DNA of 64,000 bases, taken from the NCBI RefSeq assembly GCF_023016285.1, contig NZ_CP095413.1, positions 4,357,001 through 4,421,000 on the forward strand, in the 5' to 3' direction. Both the position numbers and the translations under genes were made by a program. A model generated the notes under the pieces. That model was not told where the DNA came from and searched no databases. It worked only from the letters and a program-made list of their open reading frames with translations. This document shows, piece by piece, positions 52,352 through 59,697 of the stretch. This DNA comes from Muricauda sp. SCSIO 64092. Its GTDB lineage: Bacteria > Bacteroidota > Bacteroidia > Flavobacteriales > Flavobacteriaceae. Numbering within the stretch: position 1 is the stretch's first letter; the number at the start of each line of letters is the position of its first letter.

Positions 52352-53152
52352 TCATACGTTATTTCTTTTAGGTCTGGGGTCGTATTGTACCGTATGGTTC
52401 ATATAGGCCCCATCTACGTAGAGGTCGGCCCCGTTAACATAGCTGGCAAGGTCACTGGCCAGGAAAGCAACCGTATGGGCTACATCCTTTACGTTGCCAA
52501 TTCTACCCTGGGGAATCCATTTTTCAAATTTGTGTTTGCCGAATTTGGCTATTTCCGACCGGTTCATGTTCGTTTCTATCGCTCCCGGTGCCACTGAAAC
52601 CACCCGAATGTTCTTATCGGCCAGTTCCAATGACAGGCATTTGGAGAACATTTTCAGACCCGCCTTGGCCGAACAATAGTGGATCAGCCCTTTTCTGGGT
52701 ACGGCATCGTGAATTGAGGATATGTTAATGATGACTCCGCCCCCATTTTTTTCCATTCGCCTACCTGCTTGTTGCGAACAGAGAAAGGGTCCCTTTAAAT
52801 TAACCTGGACCACCCTATCCCATTCCGTTTCTTCCATATCCAATACATGGACAACACTTTCACTACCTGCATTATTGATCAAAATGTTTGGACTCCCCAT
52901 AGCATTGTCCATTTCAAGAAACATAGCCTCCACTTCTTTTGCATCGCCTACATTGGCACCTCCGCAGACCACCTTCACTCCGTGTTCACTGCGTATTTCT
53001 TCTGCCAACACCTCGGCTTTATCCCTATTGCTGTAATAGTTAATGAACACATTTGCACCGCAAGCCGCCATTGTTCTACAGATTTCGGCACCTATTCCCT
53101 GGCTTCCCCCTGTAACCAGGACATTTTGCTTGGATAAATCTATTTTCATCAT
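52352..53152 (-). CDS. SDR-family oxidoreductase
   Basis: This 266-residue classical short-chain dehydrogenase has TGGSQGIGAEIC (cofactor loop), NNAGSES, INISSIHDAV with the catalytic Ser, and HYCSAKAG with Tyr and Lys. The tail after the usual YVNGADLYVDGAYMN is about 15 residues longer than many. The stretch NYYSNRDKAEVL after beta-2 suggests NADP may be accepted (glucose dehydrogenase-like), but this is uncertain. It overlaps the cupin-like gene at 53149 by four bases and lies 13 bases before the solute-binding-like gene. Confidence 0.92.
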   Translation of the reverse strand: MMKIDLSKQNVLVTGGSQGIGAEICRTMAACGANVFINYYSNRDKAEVLAEEIRSEHGVKVVCGGANVGDAKEVEAMFLEMDNAMGSPNILINNAGSESVVHVLDMEETEWDRVVQVNLKGPFLCSQQAGRRMEKNGGGVIINISSIHDAVPRKGLIHYCSAKAGLKMFSKCLSLELADKNIRVVSVAPGAIETNMNRSEIAKFGKHKFEKWIPQGRIGNVKDVAHTVAFLASDLASYVNGADLYVDGAYMNHTVQYDPRPKRNNV

Positions 53153-53583
53153 TTCACCAATGGTTTTTGACCGGCCAAATCAAATAGTGCATTGACCTTG
53201 TTCCTTAATTCCATGCGTTTGTGCTGCGTAAGTTGGTAAAACTCAAAGTCGGAAATATGGGTATCCGCTTTTTCGGCAATAAGTACCTGACTCCCTTCCT
53301 TCATGGCAATGTTGTGCCAGGTATTTTTGGGGACATTATAGGGTTTGTTATGTTCCATCAGTTCCAATTCAAACTCAGGTTCACCGTTCACCAGGGCGGC
53401 TGCAATCAAAACCGCGTTACCCTCCAAGGCTACAAAAACCTCATCGGTTTTTAAATGGACATCCAATTTGGCAATATGATCAATATGCTGTTCTTCCATA
53501 AAGTTTAATTGAGCCAACTGCCATCCTTCCCGTATCAAAAAAGGGTGGTACCCCTTTTCCATAATGTTAAATGTTTCAATCAT
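53149..53583 (-). CDS. cupin-like protein, paralogue A
   Basis: This 144-residue protein is related to the one at 55807: both begin with a GYHPFLIR or GFHPFLIR block and continue with W-Q and a cupin-like barrel. Here the motif-1 region is LDVHLKTDEVFVALEGNAVL (one His and a Glu), and motif 2 is YNVPKNTWHNI with its His. That arrangement could bind a metal and sugar acid. The function is unknown; sugar isomerase/epimerase or lactonase-like roles are possible. It overlaps the sugar porter gene by eight bases and the SDR gene by four. Confidence 0.75.
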   Translation of the reverse strand: MIETFNIMEKGYHPFLIREGWQLAQLNFMEEQHIDHIAKLDVHLKTDEVFVALEGNAVLIAAALVNGEPEFELELMEHNKPYNVPKNTWHNIAMKEGSQVLIAEKADTHISDFEFYQLTQHKRMELRNKVNALFDLAGQKPLVK

Positions 53584-55072
53584 TTATGCTCGTATTTTGA
53601 CCATTAAAAGCGTTTCCATCATTGGTTGTACTAATTTTTCCACGCCAATATTTTTCTATTTCCTCCAGGGTCCTGCCCTTGGTCTCCGGAACAAATCTCC
53701 ATATGAACCCAATGGCCGGAAGTGTCAGGAGGGCATAAATGAAAAATGTGCCGGATGCTTCCACGGTCTCAATTAAAATGGGATTGGTCAAGGTGATGAC
53801 AAAACCGGTTACCATTAATGATAGGCTACCCAGGGAAACGGCCAACCCCCGTATGCGGGTTGGAAAGATTTCACTGATGATCACCCATACAATAGGCCCG
53901 AAAGAGAAGGCGAAACTGGCTACGTACAGCAGTAGGGGAATAATCACAAATTGTGAGCCCAGGGCAAATAATATGCCTACTCCGAACAATGAAATGAACG
54001 CTCCGGTTACCCCTATCAACAAGAGCTTTCTTCTACCAAACTTTTCAATGTTCGCTATGGCCACAAAAGTAAAGGCGCTATTTACGACACCGACCAGGAC
54101 GGCTCCCAAAAAAGCACTTTCAACACTTTGTATGGACTCATTGATAATGTTGGGGGCAAAATACATAATGGCGGCAATACCACTCAAATGTGAGAACATT
54201 GGAAGCAGGATACCAATCAAAAGGGGTATGCGCAAAAACGGTTTGAAAAGTTCTTTGAATCCAGCGTTGTCCTCCTTGACCATATCCTTTATTTTGGCCA
54301 GTTTTGATGTGGCATACGCCGCTCCATTGATTTTTACCATAATTGCTTCGGCTTCCTTATACCTTCCTTTGGTGATAAGCCATCTTGGGGTTTCAGGTAC
54401 CGTAAACAATAGTATGAGGAACAATAGGGCAATGGGAATCTCCGTGCCAAACATGCCCCGCCATAGCTCGTCCACAAACAACCAGTTCCACAGGCCGGAA
54501 TATCCTTCCGATATGACACCCGCGGCCTCCCCAGCTTGATTAAGCACCAACCAATCGACCATAAAGGCCAAAAGGATACCCAGGGTTATGGAGAGCTGGT
54601 ACAGGGAAACCATTTTGCCCCGATTTTCCGGTAGTGCGAGTTCCGCTATATAAATTGGCGCTACCACGGAGGTTATCCCTACGCCAATACCCCCAATAAT
54701 ACGTACCCCGACCAAAACATTAAAAGCAAAATTCGCATCGGCAGTGAACCAGACCGCATTCTCCAAGTCACCCAAAAATTGTGGAGGCAACATGGAGCCC
54801 AGTGCCGATATGGTAAGACAGGTAGCGGCCAAGATGAGCGCTTTTTTTCTTCCCAATGCATCGGTAATGGTCCCAGCAACAATGCAACCAAAAATGGTTC
54901 CCAATAGTGCCGATGAAACCACCCAACCGAGTGTTGTGGCCGACAATTCAAAGTGCTGTTGCAAAAAGGTGTTGCAGCCTGAAATAATTGCGGTATCATA
55001 TCCAAAAAGGAACCCCCCAATGGTGGAGACAAAACTGATGACCAGTAAATAATTCGGTTTTTTAGGTTTCAT
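53576..55072 (-). CDS. MFS sugar porter
   Basis: This 498-residue, 12-helix sugar porter resembles the one at 41813. It has GFLFGYDTAIISGCNTFL near residues 21-38, DALGRKKAL, RIIGGIGVGITSVVAPIYIA, PETPRWLITKGR and PETKGRTLEEIEKYW near the end. A loop between helices 3 and 4 (FLGDLENAVWFTADANFAF) is longer than in the other porter. It probably imports the sugar or sugar acid for this cluster by proton symport. Its C-terminal coding end overlaps the cupin-like gene by eight bases. Confidence 0.94.
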   Translation of the reverse strand: MKPKKPNYLLVISFVSTIGGFLFGYDTAIISGCNTFLQQHFELSATTLGWVVSSALLGTIFGCIVAGTITDALGRKKALILAATCLTISALGSMLPPQFLGDLENAVWFTADANFAFNVLVGVRIIGGIGVGITSVVAPIYIAELALPENRGKMVSLYQLSITLGILLAFMVDWLVLNQAGEAAGVISEGYSGLWNWLFVDELWRGMFGTEIPIALLFLILLFTVPETPRWLITKGRYKEAEAIMVKINGAAYATSKLAKIKDMVKEDNAGFKELFKPFLRIPLLIGILLPMFSHLSGIAAIMYFAPNIINESIQSVESAFLGAVLVGVVNSAFTFVAIANIEKFGRRKLLLIGVTGAFISLFGVGILFALGSQFVIIPLLLYVASFAFSFGPIVWVIISEIFPTRIRGLAVSLGSLSLMVTGFVITLTNPILIETVEASGTFFIYALLTLPAIGFIWRFVPETKGRTLEEIEKYWRGKISTTNDGNAFNGQNTSIND

Positions 55073-55105
55073 AACTACTATTCCAAAAACGATATCCGTA
55101 TCCGG

Positions 55106-55810
55106 TTACATAATGCCAAATTTTTCAAAAGCTTCAACCGTGCTCATCCCATTTTCCAGGGCTTTTTTAACCAATTGTTCCCCTCTTGCCTTTTCTATGG
55201 CCCCACTAAAGGCTTTGGTTTCCACTTCTTTGGGAACCACAAGGACACCATCCCTATCGCCATAAATAATGTCTCCGGGGTGTATTCTTGTGCCTTCAAT
55301 TTCAATGGGAACCCGATAGTCGATTACTTTGCCCCTGGGACCCTGGTCCTGGGCATAGCCCCCATATGAAAAGGTAGGGAAACCGAGCTTCAATATTTCC
55401 TGCGTATCCCTGGACCATCCATGAAGTACGGCGCCCGTAGCTTCCAGTTTTATGGCCCTGGTGCTCATCAATCCTCCCCAAAGGGCATAGTTGGGCGATG
55501 CCCCGGTACAGATGTATACTTCGTTTTTCCTTAGACTGTCCAATGCTTCGAACATGAGTCCAAAAGGTTTCTCCATAAGGGGATTTTTGGTGTCTTTTGA
55601 AACCTCGGCAAATACATCGGCCTCTAAAACGGTCATGGCCCTGCCTATCACTACAAAATCATCACTCAAAGGTTTTATGTTTGGGGGCAGGAATTGGTGT
55701 TCGTATCCGAGCTTGTCCAAAATGTCCCCGACCAAAGCCACAAATAGCTCTGTTTTGGCAATTTTGAAAAGTTCATCATCGTTTTTCCACAAGGGTTTAC
55801 TAGTGCTCAT
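55106..55810 (-). CDS. RraA-family aldolase-like protein
   Basis: This 234-residue protein belongs to the RraA/4-hydroxy-4-methyl-2-oxoglutarate aldolase family. Signatures: GDILDKLGYEHQFLPPNIKP near residues 28-47, ALWGGLMSTRAIKLEATGAV near 108-128, HGWSRDTQEI near 130-139 with the conserved Arg-Asp, and IHPGDIIYGDRDGVLVVPKE near 185-205. Family members cleave 4-hydroxy-2-oxo acids to pyruvate plus an aldehyde or keto acid, or decarboxylate oxaloacetate. That chemistry would close a pathway from a dehydrated sugar acid. It overlaps the cupin-like gene upstream by four bases. Confidence 0.9.
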   Translation of the reverse strand: MSTSKPLWKNDDELFKIAKTELFVALVGDILDKLGYEHQFLPPNIKPLSDDFVVIGRAMTVLEADVFAEVSKDTKNPLMEKPFGLMFEALDSLRKNEVYICTGASPNYALWGGLMSTRAIKLEATGAVLHGWSRDTQEILKLGFPTFSYGGYAQDQGPRGKVIDYRVPIEIEGTRIHPGDIIYGDRDGVLVVPKEVETKAFSGAIEKARGEQLVKKALENGMSTVEAFEKFGIM

Positions 55811-56223
55811 GATAGGTCTTTTAGTACTTGATAAATGTGTTCTTGTATCATTTTTACCTGTTCTTTGTCCAAATAATGATGTGTGGTATCGTCGGTATGC
55901 GTATGGGGTCTTTCTACGCTAAATAGTTCACCACCTTTTTGCATGATAATGGCATAGCCAAGGTTTTTGGGAATATTATAGGCCGTACCACGCTCCATCA
56001 CCATAATATTGTGGTTGTCATTATCGCCAATCGTGATCAATACACCTTTACCTTTAAGCAATGACAATGCCCTGTCCGTATGGTGATGTATGGTAAGGCG
56101 ACTCAGATTATTGATATGGTGCTCCGCAACATTATAGTTCAACTTGCCCACTTGCCAGCTATCCCTTATCAAGAAAGGATGAAAACCGGCTTCTTTTATG
56201 TGATATCGCTCCAATAAATCCAT
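55807..56223 (-). CDS. cupin-like protein, paralogue B
   Basis: This 138-residue protein is a relative of paralogue A. It keeps the GFHPFLIRDSWQVGKLNY start and has a His-rich motif-1 region LTIHHHTDRALSLLKGKGV. The motif-2 region reads YNIPKNLGYAII, where the His of paralogue A is replaced, so any metal site must differ. A His-rich HTHTDDTTHHY segment follows. It is the first structural gene of the run below the LacI regulator, with an operator about 90 bases upstream. Function is unknown. Confidence 0.72.
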   Translation of the reverse strand: MDLLERYHIKEAGFHPFLIRDSWQVGKLNYNVAEHHINNLSRLTIHHHTDRALSLLKGKGVLITIGDNDNHNIMVMERGTAYNIPKNLGYAIIMQKGGELFSVERPHTHTDDTTHHYLDKEQVKMIQEHIYQVLKDLS

Positions 56224-56311
56224 ATTACGAGTGGTTTTTACATATGCTCAAATTGTTGAACATGTTGCTTAACTAATAAAATAGCTTCTTCCATTTGGTT
56301 TATCGTTTATG

Positions 56312-56327
56312 ACTAAATCGGTTTAGT
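56312..56327. promoter_or_regulatory. LacI-type operator upstream of operon
   Basis: ACTAAATCGGTTTAGT is a near-perfect 16-base palindrome about 90 bases before the first gene of the catabolic run (start 56223) and just beyond the LacI gene stop. It matches the site beside the LacI gene start and the one at 49340. Confidence 0.75.
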
Positions 56328-56348
56328 TAACATGTCTAAAATGTATTT

Positions 56349-57371
56349 CTAAACGGATCCACACGATCTGCGTATGGCCAGTTCAATATCCAATACCCTA
56401 CCCATTTGGGTTGGGGGAGCGTCTCCTCTAATTTTATCCATCAAAATATCAACGGCCACATTTCCAATATCCGCGGCGGGTTGGGTCACAGCCGTAATCG
56501 CCGGATCGGTAAGGTCAAAGGCCTCCAATTCATCAAAACTTACAATAGCCACTTCCTGGGGCACCTTGATATTAAGGCGTTTCAATTCCCGTAATCCCGC
56601 AGCGGTCAAATAATGTGTTGCAAAAACTATGGCATCAACGGCATTGGGAAACTGAACCAGTTGCTTTATTCCATTTACCGTTTCTTCTTTGTAATTTTCA
56701 CGACTTACCTCATGGACCAGTTCGTCAATAGGTGCAATTCCAAAGATTTCCAGGGCCTTTTGATACCCCAATAAGCGTTGCCGAATGACTTCCAGACCTG
56801 GTTTTAGGGTTACAAAACCTATTTTTCGCCTCCCCAATGACAACAGGTGCGCCGTCGCTTTTTTGGTTCCTTCAAAATTGTCGACAATGACATAATCGGT
56901 CTCACTATCGGGATAGTGCCGATCGATAAGGACAAAGGGAAAGTTGTTCGCCTTCAAGGACTGAATCTCTTCCCGGTTTTGCTGTGTAGAGGCAATGATC
57001 AAACCATCAACCTGGCGGTTGAGCATGGATTGTATGAGCTCCCCCTCCTTTTTTGGATCTTCATAAGAGCTACTGAAAATAACTGTGTATCCAAGTTTTT
57101 TGGCTTTTCTCTCGATAAAACCTGCAATTCTGGCATAAAAAATATCTGAAATGTTTGGAATTACCAGTCCTATGGTTTCACTTTTCCCCCGACTGAGGCC
57201 TCGTGCAAGTTGATTGGGTACGTAGCTATGCTCCTTGGCATAGGCGATTATTTTTTGCTGGGTATCCTGACTGATTTTGTTTTCGTCCCCTTTGTTATTG
57301 AGCACAAGGGAAACGGTTGTTTTTGAAACATTCAAGTCTTTGGCGATATCTTTTAAGAATACCCTCTTCAT
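56349..57371 (-). CDS. LacI-family transcriptional regulator
   Basis: This 340-residue regulator has an N-terminal helix-turn-helix (FLKDIAKDLNVSKTTVSLVL, residues 5-24) and hinge (SYVPNQLARGLSRGKSETIG, about 49-68). A periplasmic-binding-protein-like sensor domain follows (DGLIIASTQQNREEI; FPFVLIDRHYPDSETDYVIV; VAIVSFDELEAFDLTDPAIT). It should bind the palindromes at 57384 and 56312 and probably 49340, and so control itself and the catabolic run. The inducer is probably a pathway intermediate. It is separated from the cupin-like gene by about 125 bases that contain an operator. Confidence 0.95.
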   Translation of the reverse strand: MKRVFLKDIAKDLNVSKTTVSLVLNNKGDENKISQDTQQKIIAYAKEHSYVPNQLARGLSRGKSETIGLVIPNISDIFYARIAGFIERKAKKLGYTVIFSSSYEDPKKEGELIQSMLNRQVDGLIIASTQQNREEIQSLKANNFPFVLIDRHYPDSETDYVIVDNFEGTKKATAHLLSLGRRKIGFVTLKPGLEVIRQRLLGYQKALEIFGIAPIDELVHEVSRENYKEETVNGIKQLVQFPNAVDAIVFATHYLTAAGLRELKRLNIKVPQEVAIVSFDELEAFDLTDPAITAVTQPAADIGNVAVDILMDKIRGDAPPTQMGRVLDIELAIRRSCGSV

Positions 57372-57383
57372 GTCAACAATTTT

Positions 57384-57399
57384 ACTAAACCGGTTTAGT
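57384..57399. promoter_or_regulatory. perfect LacI operator at regulator gene
   Basis: ACTAAACCGGTTTAGT is a perfect 16-base palindrome with the central CG typical of LacI-family sites. It lies 13 bases upstream of the LacI start codon, a position suited to autorepression. Confidence 0.82.
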
Positions 57400-57440
57400 T
57401 ACTTATGAAATAAAAAAATCCCAGTAGGCTGTCAATAAAA

Positions 57441-57456
57441 ACTAAAGCGGTTTAGG
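57441..57456. promoter_or_regulatory. second LacI-type operator upstream of regulator gene
   Basis: ACTAAAGCGGTTTAGG matches the palindrome at 57384 with changes at the centre and last base. The two sites are 57 bases apart start to start, which could permit looping. It lies in the 278-base gap between the regulator and the LytTR gene; the rest of that gap shows nothing I recognise. Confidence 0.6.
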
Positions 57457-57649
57457 AATGCCCAAACTTAGGAAAAAAAACGGAATTCATTGTTTTTTTA
57501 ACAAAAAAATGCGTCTTTCTTAAAAATAGGGGGTATTGGAGGGCAAATCTTTAAATGAAGGAATTAGTCGGATCCTGTCCCTTAAGAATGGTATGTTTGG
57601 TTGAGGAGTTATTTTTAGGGTTTGGTAATACGTCCATCTTTAAAGGGAT

Positions 57650-58384
57650 TCAATGTTGGTCATCACTTTGGAACGTGGTATCGTTTAAGATACGGCCCTT
57701 TACATCGCTGAGGTAACTTCGCCCGATGGTATATCGAATCCCATCAACACTCAAGCTATTGCCTTCAATGGCTTCAATTTTATCAATGGCAATGGTATAC
57801 GACCGGTGTATTCTTATGAATTTGTCCGCCGGCAATTCATCGGTAAAACTGCCCAATGTCCTGTGGATGATATATTTTGCCGAGGTGGTCTTTATTCGTA
57901 TATAATCTTTTAAACTTTCAATGACCACAATTTCATCGATATAGATTTTTTGGAGTTTTTTCTTATCTACCTTCACAAAAATGCTGGGCCTTTCCATATA
58001 AGTGGGCGTACCAAATTTGGCGGTGTTCTGGTAGAGGTTTGTGATACGGTTTATGGTTTTTAAAAACCGCGGAAAGGGTATGGGTTTGACCAAATAGTCT
58101 ATGGCTTCCAGTTCAAAGCTCTTCAGGGCGTACTCCTCATGTGCCGTGGTGATTACCACCATTGGTGAGACATGCAGGGCCTCCATAAAATTAAGGCCAT
58201 CCAAAATAGGCATGTTGATATCCAGAAAAATGATGTCCACCTCATTTTCCTGTAAAAAGGAAGTAGCATCAATAGCATTGGAAAAGGTGTTGACCAATTG
58301 CAGTTGTTTGACCTGTTCAACATAGTTTTTTAACACATTTATGGCCAAGGGTTCATCATCAATAATTATTACTTTTAGCACCAT
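57650..58384 (-). CDS. LytTR-family response regulator
   Basis: This 244-residue response regulator has a receiver domain (KVIIIDDEPLA with the acidic pair; phospho-acceptor Asp55 in IIFLDINMP; Lys in YLVKPI) and a LytTR DNA-binding domain from about residue 140 (KLQKIYIDEIVVIESLKDYI; IRIHRSYTIAIDKIEAIEG). The ATG at 58384 overlaps the kinase stop by one base; a GTG three bases earlier is possible. It would be phosphorylated by the kinase encoded just upstream and may control the divergent mannoside genes. Confidence 0.95.
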   Translation of the reverse strand: MVLKVIIIDDEPLAINVLKNYVEQVKQLQLVNTFSNAIDATSFLQENEVDIIFLDINMPILDGLNFMEALHVSPMVVITTAHEEYALKSFELEAIDYLVKPIPFPRFLKTINRITNLYQNTAKFGTPTYMERPSIFVKVDKKKLQKIYIDEIVVIESLKDYIRIKTTSAKYIIHRTLGSFTDELPADKFIRIHRSYTIAIDKIEAIEGNSLSVDGIRYTIGRSYLSDVKGRILNDTTFQSDDQH

Positions 58385-59469
58385 CACACCTTTAGTTTTA
58401 GCATTACATTGAACGTATTGTCCTTTTCAAAAATGGCAAGATCATAATCTTTTGAATCATATCCCAGTTCCAACCGCTTTTTTACATTGGATAATCCAAT
58501 ACCCCCACTTCGAGTGGCCATCTTGCTATCGGAACTGCTTTTTGGAATGGTATTGGATACGTTAAAATACAAAAAACCATTGGATACATTAATATCTATG
58601 GCAATGCACATTTTATCAATACTTTTTCTTGCTCCGTGTTTAAAACAATTTTCGATTAGGGGAATGAGCAGCATGGGTGAAATAACCTTGTTATCCAAAT
58701 TTCCCGAAATTCCAATGTCAATTTGCAGGAGATCATTGAATCGTATCCGTTCCAGATCAATATAGTTTTGTATGCACTCTATTTCACTTCTAAGATCCTG
58801 TTTGTGTTTTCGGGTGGCGTATAAAAGATAGCGCATCAATTCGGAAAGTTTAAGGATGACCTGCGGGGCCTTGTCCGACTTTTCCAGGGTAAGGGAATAA
58901 ATATTGTTTAAGGTATTGAAGAAAAAATGGGGGGAAACCTGGGACCGCAAAAATTTTAATTCCGTAGCCAATTGTCGCTTTTCAACATGATGTAGCTTAT
59001 CATGCTCCCTAAGCCAATCGATGGTGATTTTTATCGCGGTGGCAAAGGCGACCACATAGAGTTCCCCAAACATTGTGGTGATGGCATAGTTCAATGTAAT
59101 ATGGTCGGTGTAGCCCGGGCTTTCGGGCATCACGTTGGTGTCCACAAAATAATAGGTAAGGTTGAATTTTACCACCAACATTACAAATAGGGATAGAATT
59201 GTTACCACAGCGTATATGATATACTTCCTTTGGTACAAAAATTTGGGCATAAGGAAATAAATATTGAAGTATGATAGGGCAATGTGAATGGGAAAGCCTA
59301 TGATATTTGTTTTTAACGAATATTCAAAATCACTATGGAGACTACCCCATCTCAATGTATTGAGAATGAAATAGGTAGCCCAAAAAATGATATGATGTTT
59401 ATAGGTGATATTGTATTTTGGGGAAGTCGTTTCCTTTAAAAGATCTTCCAGTTTATCATTGATGTACAT
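58384..59469 (-). CDS. LytS/YehU-type sensor histidine kinase
   Basis: This sensor kinase has about 361 residues. Four hydrophobic segments (residues about 27-150) form the membrane part: IIFWATYFILNTL, IIGFPIHIALSYFNIYFLMP, IIYAVVTILSLFVMLVV and MFGELYVVAFATAIKI. The His_kinase domain carries LKFLRSQVSPHFFFNTLNNI with phospho-His181. The ATPase part has PLIENCFKHGARK and GIGLSNVKKRLELGY. I start it at ATG 59469; ATG 59556 would add 29 basic, unconserved-looking residues. It lacks a periplasmic domain of note, so the signal may be membrane or transporter related. It forms an operon with the LytTR gene, divergent from GH92. Confidence 0.92.
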   Translation of the reverse strand: MYINDKLEDLLKETTSPKYNITYKHHIIFWATYFILNTLRWGSLHSDFEYSLKTNIIGFPIHIALSYFNIYFLMPKFLYQRKYIIYAVVTILSLFVMLVVKFNLTYYFVDTNVMPESPGYTDHITLNYAITTMFGELYVVAFATAIKITIDWLREHDKLHHVEKRQLATELKFLRSQVSPHFFFNTLNNIYSLTLEKSDKAPQVILKLSELMRYLLYATRKHKQDLRSEIECIQNYIDLERIRFNDLLQIDIGISGNLDNKVISPMLLIPLIENCFKHGARKSIDKMCIAIDINVSNGFLYFNVSNTIPKSSSDSKMATRSGGIGLSNVKKRLELGYDSKDYDLAIFEKDNTFNVMLKLKV

Positions 59470-59697
59470 AGCTCGATTTATGTATTTTTTTGTACGGTTT
59501 TTCTGCTGTTTAGCTTTTAGGGCTGGTTGTTGGTCTAATTTTATTCTACCACCCAATAAAATTATGAATATTTAGTAACGTGGTTTTAGGCCAGTTGTAC
59601 CGCTCAGGACAAACTTGTTCTTTCTGTTGACGCAGCGGTTTAAGGTTGGGCAAAACCATTAAATGATTGTAAAACAACCAACCCTAATCAGATTTTG

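Noticed and set aside
53739..54539. Long plus-strand frame of 266 codons opposite the sugar porter gene
   Set aside because: It is the complement of a strongly conserved 12-helix porter and has no homology-like features or promoter.
59632..59652. CAGCGGTTTAAGG near the GH92 start as a further LacI operator
   Set aside because: Only the right half-site resembles the operator; the left half is GACG rather than CTAAA.
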